Source: DASRIA01 sp963768885 (GTDB taxonomy: Bacteria; Actinomycetota; Thermoleophilia; Solirubrobacterales; JBBDJG01). From it: a stretch of 64,000 nt of DNA. The stretch's first letter is position 1. Each line of letters begins with the position of its first letter. Below the pieces are notes generated by a model, which worked only from the letters and a program-made list of their open reading frames with translations, ran no database searches and was not told the DNA's origin. Both the position numbers and the translations under genes were made by a program. Shown here piece by piece: positions 9,244 to 19,037 of the stretch. The stretch covers positions 310,001-374,000 of the forward strand of contig CAVYJN010000007.1 in NCBI GenBank assembly GCA_963768885.1. Direction: 5' to 3'.

Positions 9244-10041
9244 ATGTCCTACGAGACCGTCGACCTGAAGGTCGAGAACGGCGTCGCCGAGATCACGCTC
9301 AACCGGCCCGAGCGCCTGAACGCGTGGACCACGCAGTTCGGCGACGACCTGCGCGAGGCGCTCCTGAGCGACGCCGCCGACCCCGCGGTGCGGTCCGTGC
9401 TGATCACCGGCGCGGGACGTGGGTTCTCGTCGGGCGCCGACCTCAAGGAGATGCTCGAGCAGCGCGCGGGCGGAGGCGAGGTCCCCGACGTGGGCGAGAT
9501 GCTCCGCACGCGCTACCACCCGATCATCAAGGGCATCCGCGAGCTGCCGAAGCCGGTCGTCGCCGCGGTCAACGGGCCGGCCGTCGGGATCGGGTGCTCG
9601 CTCGCGCTCGCCTGCGACCTGATCTGGGCGGCCGAGTCGGCGATCTTCGGGCTCGCGTTCGTGAACATCGGGCTCGTGCCCGACGGCGGCTCGACATTCC
9701 TCGTGCCGGTCGCGGCGGGCAAGGCCCGGGCCCTCGAGATGGCCCTGCTCGGCGACCCGGTCCCCGCGGAGCAGGCGCTCGACTGGGGCCTGATCAACCG
9801 CGTCGTGCCCGACGGCGACCTGATGGACGAGGCGCGCGGGCTGGCCCGGCGCCTGGCCAAGGGCCCGACCCGCTCGTACGCCCAGTCCAAGCGCGCGCTC
9901 AACAACTCCTTCCTCAAGATCATGGACGAGCAGCTCGATCTCGAGGCCGACATCCAGGGCGAGATGGTGACCAGCGCGGACTTCATCGAGGGCGTATCGG
10001 CCTTCGTCGAGAAGCGGGACCCGCGGTTCACGGGGAACTAG
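9244..10041 (+). CDS. Enoyl-CoA hydratase/isomerase family protein
   Basis: The 265-residue protein has the crotonase fold blocks: EITLNRPERLNAWT at the N-terminus, RGFSSGADLKEML forming the CoA pocket and oxyanion hole, AAVNGPAVGIGCSLALACD in the second oxyanion segment, and the ...DGGSTFLVP region carrying candidate acid residues. It would hydrate or isomerise an acyl-CoA in fatty-acid or aromatic catabolism; the exact substrate is not visible. AAGGAG lies seven bases before the ATG, a clear ribosome-binding site, and a TAGGTT box lies about 25 bases further up. It is divergent from the MBL gene. Confidence 0.88.
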   Translation: MSYETVDLKVENGVAEITLNRPERLNAWTTQFGDDLREALLSDAADPAVRSVLITGAGRGFSSGADLKEMLEQRAGGGEVPDVGEMLRTRYHPIIKGIRELPKPVVAAVNGPAVGIGCSLALACDLIWAAESAIFGLAFVNIGLVPDGGSTFLVPVAAGKARALEMALLGDPVPAEQALDWGLINRVVPDGDLMDEARGLARRLAKGPTRSYAQSKRALNNSFLKIMDEQLDLEADIQGEMVTSADFIEGVSAFVEKRDPRFTGN

Positions 10042-10076
10042 CGTTCGCCGGGGCCGGTCTCTGCTTCCCCGGCATA

Positions 10077-10082
10077 TAGAAT
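10077..10082 (+). promoter_or_regulatory. -10 box TAGAAT of the cytochrome oxidase operon
   Basis: TAGAAT ends nine bases before the ctaC ATG at 10092, and no ribosome-binding site follows, so the operon mRNA probably begins at or next to the start codon. Confidence 0.4.
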
Positions 10083-10091
10083 CGCGCGCCG

Positions 10092-10951
10092 ATGCGAGGT
10101 CGAGCCAAGCCCCGGACGGCCGCAACCGTCTTGCTGCTGGCCGCAGCCGTGGCGGCGATGCTGGCCCTTCCCGCCCACGCCTGGGCCGACCTGCTGACCC
10201 CCGAGGCGGGGCCGACCCAGAACGCCAAGGACATCGACACGCTCTACAAGATCGTCTTCTACATCGGCCTGGCGGTGATCGGCCTGGTCTGGGCGGTGCT
10301 CTTCTACTCGCTGTTCCGCTTCCGCGCCCGCCGCGGGCGGCGGGCCCCGCAGATCTCCGGGCAACACGCCGCTCGAGCTCGGGTGGACGGTCGCGGCAGC
10401 CGCGATCGTGGTGGCGATCACGATCGTCACCTACATCTTCCTGGACGACATCACCGACCCGCTGCCGTCCGGGCCCGAGTCGGTCGCCGAGGCGCGTCGG
10501 GCAGTACGCCGACATCAACCAGCCGCCGCCCCCGGGCGGCAAGGCGCTCGAGATCCAGGTGTCCGGCCAGCAGTACCTGTGGCGCTACCAGTACCCGAAC
10601 CAGGCGGTCTCGTTCCAGCAGATGGTCGTCCCGCGCGACACGACCGTGATCCTGACGCTGAAGGCCAACGACGTGATCCACTCGTGGTGGATCCCGAAGC
10701 TCGGCGGCAAGGTCGACGCGGTCCCCGGCTACGAGAACAAGACCTGGTTCAAGGCGACCGAGACCGGCACGTTCGAGGGCCAGTGCGCGGAGCTGTGCGG
10801 CACCAGCCACTACGCGATGACGGCGAAGGTCACGGTCGTGGAGCCGCGGGTGTACGAGGCCTGGGTCGAGCACCAGAAGCGGCTGATCGCGCAGGCGCGC
10901 AGGCTCGCCGTGAAGCAGCGCGCGCAGATCCAGGCGGAGGCGACACCGTGA
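10092..10951 (+). CDS. ctaC: Cytochrome c oxidase subunit II (two frameshifts)
   Basis: Membrane-anchored CuA subunit that accepts electrons from cytochrome c. The product has a signal peptide, two transmembrane helices, and a periplasmic cupredoxin domain ending in the CuA motif CAELCGTSHYAM (C-x3-C-x3-H-x2-M). SGQQYLWRYQYPN and HSWWIPKLGGK are typical. The reading frame is broken twice by an extra G, near 10360 (at the ISG/NTPLELGW junction) and near 10496 (before QYADIN), but the protein is otherwise intact across the frames. The TGA stop overlaps the GTG start of ctaD. I treat the breaks as likely sequence errors because similar insertions recur through the operon. Confidence 0.88.
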
Positions 10952-12685
10952 GCACGACGATCGCACGCCCCGAGGGCCGCACGCCCGAGATCATCGTCGG
11001 GGGGCTGCCCGAGCGCCGCGCCGGCTGGATCGACTGGGTCACGACCACCGATCACAAGAAGATCGGGATCCTCTACCTGTTCACGACCGCGTTCTTCTTC
11101 CTGGTCGGCGGCGTCGAGGCGCTGCTGATGCGCATCCAGCTCGGGTCGCCGGACAACACGTTCCTCGACCCGACCACCTACAACCAGCTCTTCACGCTGC
11201 ACGGCACGACGATGATCTTCATGGTCGTCGTGCCGATCGCGGCCGGCTTCGGGAACTTCCTCGTGCCCGCTCATGATCGGCGCGCGCGACATGGCGTTCC
11301 CGCGCCTCAACATGCTGTCGTGGTGGCTGCTCGTCGCCGGCGGCGCTGGTGCTGTACGGATCGATCTTCTGGGAGGCCGCCGCAGCCGGCTGGACGTCCT
11401 ACGCGCCGCTCTCGAACAACGACTTCCTCGGCGGGCACGGGGTCGACGCGTGGATCCTCGGGCTGCACCTCGTCGGCATCTCGTCGGTGCTGGGCGCGAT
11501 CAACTTCATCGTGACGATCCACAACATGCGCGCGCCCGGCATGAGCGCTCGAGCCGCATGCCGCTGTTCGTGTGGACGATCCTGGTCTACTCGTACCTGA
11601 TCATGATCGCCCTGTCGTCGTTCGCCGCGACGCTCGCGATGCTGCTGATCGACCGCCAGTTCGACGGCACGTTCTTCGACCAGACGCAGGGCGGCGACCC
11701 GCTGCTGTGGCAGCACCTGTTCTGGTTCATGGGCCACCCCGAGGTCTACATCATGGCCCTGCCCGGCGTTCGGGATCGTGAGCGAGGTGATCCCGGTGTT
11801 CGCGCGCAAGCCGATCTTCGGCTACAAGGCGATCGCGGCGGCGACCGCGGCGATCGCGTTCCTGGGCGTGATGGTGTGGGCGCACCACATGTTCGCGACG
11901 CCGCTGCCCGCTCGGCGTGCTCGGCTTCTTCATGATCACCTCGTTCGCGGTCGCGGTGCCGACCGGCATCAAGATCTTCAACTGGATCGCGACGCTGTGG
12001 CGCGGGAACATCGAGTTCCGCGTGCCGCTGCTGTTCGCCGTCGGGCTCGTCGCGCAGTTCGCGCTGGGCGGGATGACCGGCGTGATGCTCGCCGTGTTCC
12101 CCGTCGACTGGCAGCTGCACCGACACCTACTTCGTCGTCGCGCACATGCACCACGTGCTGTTCGGCGGCGTCGCGTTCGGGATCATGGCCGGCCTCTACT
12201 ACTGGTTCCCGAAGATGTCGGGCCGGATGATGTCGGAGGGCCTCGGGAAGCTGTCGTTCTGGCTGATGGTGATCGGCTTCAACGTCACGTTCCTGCCGCA
12301 GTACTCGGCGGGCCTGTCGGGCATGCCGCGCCGGATCGCCGAGTACCACGGCGGCGGGCTGACCGACCTACAACGTGATCTCCACGGTGGGCTCGTTCGT
12401 CCTCGCCGCCGGCGTGCTCGTGACCGTCTTCAACGTGTTCGGGAGCATCCGCAAGGGCCGCCCCGCCGGCCCCGACCCGTGGCGCGCGAACACGCTCGAG
12501 TGGTTCACGCCCTCGCCGCCGCCCGAGCACAACTTCGACGTGATCCCGACCGTCCGCAGCCTCGAGCCGATGAAGGACATCCGCCGCTCCATGCAGGAGC
12601 GCGAGGCCGCGCTCGGCCGCGGGCACGGCAACGGCGACGGCGCAGGTCACCGAGCCGCCCGTGCAAGCAGCCGGAACCGCTGTGA
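10948..12685 (+). CDS. ctaD: Cytochrome c oxidase subunit I (multiple frameshifts)
   Basis: The catalytic haem-copper subunit of aa3-type oxidase. Across changing frames one can read LFTLHGTTMIFMVV (haem a ligand), WFMGHPEVYI (CuB His and the crosslinked Tyr), VWAHHMFAT and VVAHMHHVLFGG (haem ligands), in the correct order. At least eight frame changes occur, near 11268, 11343, 11549, 11769, 11910, 12119, 12369 and 12640. Removing one G or C at each restores a standard sequence; for example LPAFGIVSEV across 11769. The start GTG overlaps the ctaC stop and the stop TGA at 12683-12685 overlaps the ctaA GTG. The C-terminal tail after residue 540 is polar and its exact end is uncertain. Confidence 0.88.
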
Positions 12686-13756
12686 GCGCCGCGACCGACC
12701 GAGGCAGCGCGTCGCTTCCGCAGGCTCGCGTACCTGACCGCCGCGCTCACGTTCGCTGCTGATCGTCGTCGGCGGCGTCGTGCGCATCAGCGACTCCGGC
12801 CTCGGCTGCGGCGCCGCGGGCAGCGGCACCGAGGGCTGGCCGCTGTGCGGCGGCGGGCTCGTGCCGGTCGATCGACACGAACATGATCGTCGAGTACACG
12901 CACCGGATCTCGCCGGCGCGGTCACGATCCTGATCGCCTACCTGGCGTGGACGGCATGGCGCACACCGGCGCTCGGAGCGCCTGCTCGTGCGCGTCAGCA
13001 TCGCCGCGCTTCGGGCTGATCCTGTTCCAGGCGGCGCTCGGCGGGCTGACCGTCGAGGAGGGCCTCAAGCAGGAGCTGGTCGCGACCCACCTCGGCGTGG
13101 CGATGCTGCAGATCGGCCTCGTGCTGCTGATGGGACGGCTCGGCGGCCCGGAGCCCGTGACCTCCGCTGAAGCCCGGCGGCACGCGCGCGCATGCGGATC
13201 CTCACGGCCGTCGCGCTCGTGGCGGTGCTGGCGACGATCGTGGCCGGCGGCTACATGTCGGCGAGCGAGCTGCACGGCACCGGCGTCGAGCACCGCTCGG
13301 TCGACGCGCACATGGCGTGCGGCGACGAGTTCCCCTCCTGCGGCGGCGAGTTCCTGCCGTTCGGCCGCAGCGAGGCGCTCGACATCCACCTCACGCACCG
13401 CGCGTTCATGTATCGTGACGGTGACGCGTGCTGCTCGCCCTGTTCGCGACCGTCGTGCGCCAGCGCCGGCGCCTCGACCCGAGCCGGCGGCCGCCGAGCT
13501 CAGCGCGCCTCGCCTCGGCACGATCGTCGCGGTGCTGCTGCTGCCAGGTGCTGCTCGGCGCGGTGAACGTCTGGGCCGGCGAGCACGCCTGGCTGATCGT
13601 CGCCCACCTGGCGGTCGGGAGCGCTCGCTGTGGGTCTCGCTCGTCCTGTTCGCGTTCCGCTGACCGCGGTGCCCGAGCCGTCGCCGGCCGGGGAGCGCGT
13701 CGTCGCCGCGTGAGGCGGCACCGGCGTGACCGGCGCGTCGAGGCGGAGACCGCCTG

Positions 13757-13757
<1 letters not shown>
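12682..13757 (+). CDS. ctaA: Haem A synthase, COX15/CtaA family (multiple frameshifts)
   Basis: Converts haem O to haem A. Readable pieces, in order, are the first helix LAYLTAAL...VVGGVVRISDSGLGC, the VEYTHRIS segment with a haem-ligand histidine, a helix pair ending in GLTVEEGLKQELVATHLGVAM, MRILTAVALVAVLATIVAGGYM, and WAGEHAWLIVAHLAVG. These match the eight-helix internal repeat of the family. Frame changes are dense (around 12713, 12744, 12868, 12912, 12973, 13011, 13180, 13420, 13490, 13545, 13620); one looks like a missing rather than an added base. The start GTG is coupled to ctaD; the 3' end is placed at the TGA that overlaps the ctaB ATG and is uncertain. Confidence 0.75.
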
Positions 13758-14694
<937 letters not shown>

Positions 14695-15030
14695 ATGGAC
14701 CGCAGACTCGCACGCAAGAACATCGTCACCGGCCTCGTCGCCGGCGCCTGTCGCTGATGATCTTCGGCGCGACCTTCCTGGTCGCGGCCCTCTACCTCGG
14801 AACTGCGAGTGGCCCGCTACCGCCAGCGCGACGGCCACGCGCGAGCAGATCCACCTGCCGGGCACCACGCTGCTGCCGCTGTTCACGGCGCTCGGCATCA
14901 CCGTCACGCTGCTCGGGCTGATCCTGTCGTGGCGGTTCGTCGTCGCCGGCGCGCTGATCACGCTGTTCGTTACGTGCGCTGGATCAAGGCCGCGCGCGAC
15001 GAGTACGAGCGGCTGCCGCCCGAGCGCTAG
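14695..15030 (+). CDS. Small two-helix membrane protein of the oxidase operon (frameshifted)
   Basis: Starts MDRRLARKNIVTGLVAG. After a frame change near 14752 it continues LMIFGATFLVAALYLG, then after further changes near 14810-14830 and 14970 it reads LPGTTLLPLFTALGITVTLLGLIL, a third helix, and a basic tail ending DEYERLPPER. About 110 residues in all, with two or three membrane helices. Position directly after ctaB suggests an oxidase subunit IV-like or assembly component, as small subunits often sit there in actinobacteria, but no family motif confirms it. The stop TAG at 15028 faces the convergent CBS gene 23 bases away. Confidence 0.55.
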
Positions 15031-15053
15031 AGCGCCGGCCGGTGCGGCCGCGG

Positions 15054-15440
15054 CTACGAGGCAGCGACCTTGTCCGTCGCCCAGCACCGCACGATGTCGC
15101 GCATGGAGAGGATGCCCTCGAGCTCGCCGCCGTTGACGACGAGCAGGTGACGGAAGCCGCCGTCGAGCATCGCCTCCGCGGCCTGCTCGAGGCTCCAGTC
15201 CGGCGAGGCGCTGATCAGCTCCTCGGTGAGGTGGTCGCCGACGACCTCGGTCGACGGGTTCTCCCCCGCGGCCACCGACCGCAGGATGTCGCGCTCGGTG
15301 ACGATGCCGAACCCGGGGCCGTCCGGGTCGACGACGATCGCCGCGCCGACGTTGCGCTCGGTCATCAGACGGGCCGCCTCAGTGAGGTGGCTCGGCCCGA
15401 CGGTCAGCACCACGTTCGACATGCCATCCCGAACCTGCAT
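15054..15440 (-). CDS. Tandem CBS-domain protein
   Basis: A 128-residue protein made of two CBS motifs and little else. Each half ends in the usual pattern: GAAIVVDPDGPGFGIVTERDIL and RHLLVVNGGELEGILSMRDIV. Stand-alone CBS pairs bind adenine nucleotides (AMP, ATP, NADH, sometimes c-di-AMP) and act as energy or redox sensors. A strong GGAGG lies about 12 bases upstream of the ATG. Nothing in the neighbourhood tells which enzyme or ligand it serves, and it is not obviously part of an operon. Confidence 0.88.
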   Translation of the reverse strand: MQVRDGMSNVVLTVGPSHLTEAARLMTERNVGAAIVVDPDGPGFGIVTERDILRSVAAGENPSTEVVGDHLTEELISASPDWSLEQAAEAMLDGGFRHLLVVNGGELEGILSMRDIVRCWATDKVAAS

Positions 15441-15532
15441 ACCGCACCCCTCCTTCAGGGTTCGTGACTATTGATGCAAGATTAGTAAACGCCGGCGACG
15501 CCCGCCAGCCGGCCCGAAACTTCCTGCAAAAC

Positions 15533-17214
15533 CTAGGCTGCGTCGGCCGAGAACGGCACCTCGCCCGGGACCGGCTCGAGCACCGCGGTCCGCCCCCGGG
15601 ACGCCGCGATCACGTTCTCGGCGACCGCCTCCCACCCGAACCGGTCGGCCGCGGTGTCCGCCAGCGCGGCGCGCGCCGAGGCGCGCATCCGCTCGTCGAG
15701 GTCGAGCCAGTCCGTCATCGCTGCGGCGAGGTCCTCGACGGCGTGCATGCCGCGCTCGAACGTGAGCAGGCGGCGCACCTGGGGCGGCAGCTTCTCGCCC
15801 AGGATCGCCGTCACCTCGGCGAGGCCGGAGTGCGCGGCGCAGATCGGCAGCACGCCGCACGCGGCTCCCTCCGCGGCGACCATCCCGAACGCCTCCGGGA
15901 ACATGCTCGGCACGATGATCTCCTCGGCGCTCGGCAGCAGCCGCGCGAGCTCGCCGTGGTCGAGGCGGCCGGTGAAGACGATGCTCTCCCGCATCTTCTT
16001 GGCGGCCGCGAAGTAGCGCTCGTGGCGGCCCGCGAGCGCCTCGAGGAAGGTGCGCAGATAGGTGAGCTGGTCGCGCGGACCGCCCTCGAGCGCGCGGCCC
16101 TGGCGGCACACGTGCATCAGCAGCCGCTCGTCCGCGCGCTCGAGCCCGCGCAGCAGGACCTCGAGGCCCTCGCGGTAGGTGCCGAACCCGACGACCACGA
16201 GCTTCGCCCGCGGCTCGCGCGCGAGCACCCGCGGCCAGGCGGCGAGCAGCAGGTCGACGCCCTTCGAGACGATCAGCTTGCCGACGAAGCACCACGATCG
16301 GCTCGCGCTCGGGGTCGAGCGCCGCGAGCCCGTCGGGCGCGTCGAGGTCCACCCCGCTCGACGTCGTAGGTCGTGCGCACCTCGGCCAGCTCCTCGGCGT
16401 CGGGGGGCCGGTCGCGGCGCGGGTGACAGAGCGCGTCCATCGCGGCGGCCGCGGGCGGCCCGAAGCCGGTGCGCTCGGCCGAGTCGAGCCAGCGCACGAG
16501 CGCGTCGAGCTCGGTTGTCGCCGCTGCCTTGTCGGCAGGCGGCACGAACGTGTGGACGTCGACCCCGGGCGGGCTCAGGAAGGTGCGCTCGCGCAGCCCC
16601 TCGAGCGGCATCGCCGCCCAGAGGCTCTCGGCGGTGTGACGCGACCCGACCAGCACCGCCCGCGCGGGGACGAGGCCCTCGCTCGCGTACGGGGCGAACC
16701 GCTTGTAGTGGGGCTTCAGCGTGTACTCCAGCGCGGACCCGTGGACCTTGACCGCGTACGGGCGCTCGCCGAGCCCGCGGGCGAGGATCGCCGGCCCCAT
16801 CAGGACGTGGTTCGCGAACCCGGCCTCGACGTCCGCCGAGTTCGCGACGTCGCGGACGGCCCGCGCGTTCGCGTCGACGTATGCCTCGAGCTCGGAGTCC
16901 TCGAGCCGGTCGAACGTGCGCACCTCGAAGCCCTCGTAGTTGTCGTACACGTACACGGGCAGCAGGCCGCCGATGTCGGGCCTGTAGACGGTGCAGCTGC
17001 CGGCGTGCGGGGGACGCCGCACCTGCTCGACGGTCAGACGGCCTCCCTCCCACCGCCCGATCGCGTCCACGAACCCGAGCTTCTCGGGCTGTGGCTCCTG
17101 ACAGAGGAGGTGGACCTCGTGGCCCAGCCGGGTGAGCGACTCGGCCAGTTCCGCGTTGTAGACGTTCGACCCCGTGCCGTGCAGCAGGTAGCCGTGGAAG
17201 ATCAGAAGCCTCAA
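15533..17214 (-). CDS. GT4-type glycosyltransferase (two frameshifts)
   Basis: Begins MRLLIFHGYLLHGTGSNVYN, the glycine-rich acceptor loop of family 4 (GT-B fold) enzymes. The second Rossmann half starts FVGKLIVSKGVDLLLAAW, and the donor site contains EAFGMVAAEGAACG, the E-x7-E-type retaining motif. Two single extra bases break the frame, near 16350 (a run of G) and near 16290. Joining the frames gives about 560 residues ending in SADAA at 15533. Sugar donor and acceptor are unknown; a cell-envelope or storage glycan role is a guess. The start ATG lies 43 bases from the divergent zinc-ribbon gene. Confidence 0.82.
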
Positions 17215-17243
17215 GGCGCGACGAGTCTATGTAAGCCGCTTGC

Positions 17244-17249
17244 TATCTT
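17244..17249 (+). promoter_or_regulatory. -10 box TATCTT of the zinc-ribbon gene
   Basis: TATCTT ends eight bases before the GTG at 17258; no ribosome-binding site lies between, so a leaderless start is likely. It decides the choice of GTG over an upstream TTG. Confidence 0.45.
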
Positions 17250-17257
17250 GCCCAGCC

Positions 17258-17557
17258 GTGAAACGCCCCGAGCGATACAGGCTGCGCGCGCCCGCCTCCG
17301 GGCGCGAATCCGTCGTTTCCGTCGACGGAGCGACCACGGACCCACAGGACGACGAGGTCGCCTACTACGACAAGGTGACCGGCGAGCGGCTCGAGGTCGT
17401 CGGACGGCTCGTCCCGACCGCGAACAGCCCCTCGAACCTCCCACGCTCCCCCGAGAACCTGCGGATCTGCCCGCATTGCGACGAGCTCGCGGGCCGGGAC
17501 CTGAGCGACTGCCCGTATTGCGGCAGGCGCATGCCGCCGCTTCCGTACCGTCCCTGA
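17258..17557 (+). CDS. Small zinc-ribbon protein
   Basis: A 99-residue protein beginning MKRPERYRL (GTG start). The C-terminal part carries two CxxC knuckles, CPHCDELAG and CPYCGRRMPP, separated by about 12 residues, which would hold one zinc ion in a rubredoxin-like or zinc-ribbon fold. The N-terminal 60 residues are charged and have no recognisable motif. It may be a small nucleic-acid- or protein-binding adaptor, but no function can be given. The next gene on the same strand starts five bases after the stop, so they are likely co-transcribed. Confidence 0.65.
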   Translation: MKRPERYRLRAPASGRESVVSVDGATTDPQDDEVAYYDKVTGERLEVVGRLVPTANSPSNLPRSPENLRICPHCDELAGRDLSDCPYCGRRMPPLPYRP

Positions 17558-17562
17558 CCCCC

Positions 17563-17935
17563 GTGCGCAAATTCGCGCTGATCGCCGCCGCAGCTGTCGT
17601 CACGGGCCTGATCGTGGGCTTGGCGATCGCGGGCTCGGGCGATGACGGTGGCGGCGGCAAGCAGGCGACCACGTCCCGAGCTCGCGCCGCTTCCCGGATC
17701 CTCGTCGCTGGACGAGGGCGCGACCGGGCCCGACAGCGGCACGACCGGCGACAAGGGCACGACGGGCCGGTCCGGCGGGTCGAGCGAGCCCTCGACACCG
17801 ACGCCCACGACCGGCGGCTCGGGCGGCGGCGCGGCCGCGCCACAGGACACCGAGACCAACGACACCCCGCCGCCGAGCGGAAGCCCGGCCGAGCGCTTCG
17901 AGCGCTTCTGCGAGGAGAACCCCGGGGCCTGCTAG
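17563..17935 (+). CDS. Single-pass membrane-anchored low-complexity protein (one frameshift)
   Basis: Starts with GTG and one hydrophobic helix (FALIAAAAVVTGLIVGLAIA), followed by an outer low-complexity region rich in Gly, Thr, Ser and Pro with repeated TTG/SGG units. The frame changes near 17688, where CCC replaces an expected CC; joined, the protein is about 123 residues and ends in ERFCEENPGAC. The linker resembles stalks of exported proteins. The function is unknown. The final ...FCEENPGAC contains two cysteines and could be a small folded cap. Confidence 0.5.
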
Positions 17936-17937
17936 AT

Positions 17938-18687
17938 CTAGGGGCCGGACGTCCCGGCGGGGGCGTCGGGAACGATGCGCGCCCAGTACAGGAGGCGCGC
18001 CGTCTGGTAGGAGCATTCGTACTGCTTCACGGTGCTCGACTGCAGCTGGGCGTCGTTGCGCTTGTAGTAGCGCTCGAACTGCTTCGGCCTGCTGCTGGCC
18101 GGCGTGGCACAGCGGCGCTTGCGCCTGCTCGCCAGCCATGAGTTGCCCGCGGCGTCGAGGTTCACGGCGAAGGCGGGGATCCAGGTCACGGCCGTGAGGC
18201 CGATGTAGTCGCCCTCCTTCACGCGCAGCGGCTCCGCGAGGCGGTAGCGGACGCGGCCGCGCCGGCCGAGGTCGCCGCGCAGCGGCTGGCTGGGGCTCTG
18301 GCGCACCAGGCGGAAGCGTCCCGCCTTGCCGCGGCGCAGCACCGCGATCCGGGCCACCGGATCGCCGCCGAAGAGGCCGTTGAAGGTGCGGATCTGCGTG
18401 CTGCGCAGGGCCGGAAGCTTCAGCCAGTACGAGACCAGCTGCCCGGACTGGGGCGCCTTGAACGGATGCTCGAGGCCCGCGGCCATCATCTGGATGCCCG
18501 TGACGCGTGCCACGACCTCGCATTTCTCGGGCGCGGGACAGCCGGACTCCGGGTATTCCGGGGTCTTGCCGAGCACGATCGACTGGGAGGCCTGCTGGTG
18601 GCCGTCGTGGTCCGCCGCGAGCGCCGTCGCCGCGAATGCGCATGCCACGAAGGCGGCGAGCACGCCGCGAACAAGGTTGGAAGGCAT
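17938..18687 (-). CDS. Secreted hypothetical protein
   Basis: A 249-residue protein with a Sec signal peptide: VRGVLAAFVACAFAATALA then AD, cleavage near residue 25. The mature part has no domain I can name; it reads as a beta-rich exported protein (alternating hydrophobics in VARVTGIQMMAAG, ARIAVLRRGKAG and GDYIGLTAVTWIP) with cysteines in the N- and C-terminal parts (SGCPAPEKCEV, KRRCATP, YECSYQ). Similar proteins with alternating LRVKEGDYIGL motifs are common in Solirubrobacterales, but that is recollection, not a search. ATG 18687 was chosen because the signal peptide begins there. It converges with the gene ending at 17935. Confidence 0.6.
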   Translation of the reverse strand: MPSNLVRGVLAAFVACAFAATALAADHDGHQQASQSIVLGKTPEYPESGCPAPEKCEVVARVTGIQMMAAGLEHPFKAPQSGQLVSYWLKLPALRSTQIRTFNGLFGGDPVARIAVLRRGKAGRFRLVRQSPSQPLRGDLGRRGRVRYRLAEPLRVKEGDYIGLTAVTWIPAFAVNLDAAGNSWLASRRKRRCATPASSRPKQFERYYKRNDAQLQSSTVKQYECSYQTARLLYWARIVPDAPAGTSGP

Positions 18688-18824
18688 CAGGCGCCCTAAC
18701 ACGCGTTCGGGCCTCGAGTTCCGCATCGCGCACAGTCTTTCGCGCTCGAGCGCCGGGCGCCTTCCCGCCGCAAGCGGAGCGCCAGCGCCCTCGGCACGGT
18801 GCCCCCCGCGATAGGGTTGTCGCG

Positions 18825-19037
18825 ATGGACCCGGAGGGCTTCCAGGCATACGCCCGTGCCGCGCTGGAACGGACGGGCGTCGAGGTGGACGAGGTGGACC
18901 TGGCCGTGATGAGCGTCGCGGAGAGCGTCTACGGCCCCGGCCGCGATGCGCTCATGGCGGCGGACCTCAGCGAGATCCCTCGCGAGCACGACTTCGACCC
19001 CTCGCGGCCACCGTCCGACATGGGGCAGCCCGGATGA
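18825..19037 (+). CDS. AtzG/GatC-like small amidase subunit
   Basis: A 70-residue helical, acidic protein (MDPEGFQAYARAALERTG...) whose stop overlaps the start of an amidase gene (ATGA). Short partners of this type accompany amidases: GatC with GatA, and AtzG with AtzE in the cyanuric-acid pathway. The size, position and C-terminal Pro-rich tail fit, so I infer a structural subunit of the amidase. A TAGGGT box lies seven bases upstream of the ATG with no ribosome-binding site, a leaderless pattern. The sequence is too short for certain family assignment. Confidence 0.6.
   Translation: MDPEGFQAYARAALERTGVEVDEVDLAVMSVAESVYGPGRDALMAADLSEIPREHDFDPSRPPSDMGQPG

Noticed and set aside
15464..16369. 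Plus-strand frame of about 300 codons over the glycosyltransferase
   Set aside because: Antisense shadow of a clear GT4 enzyme; composition is unlike a protein.
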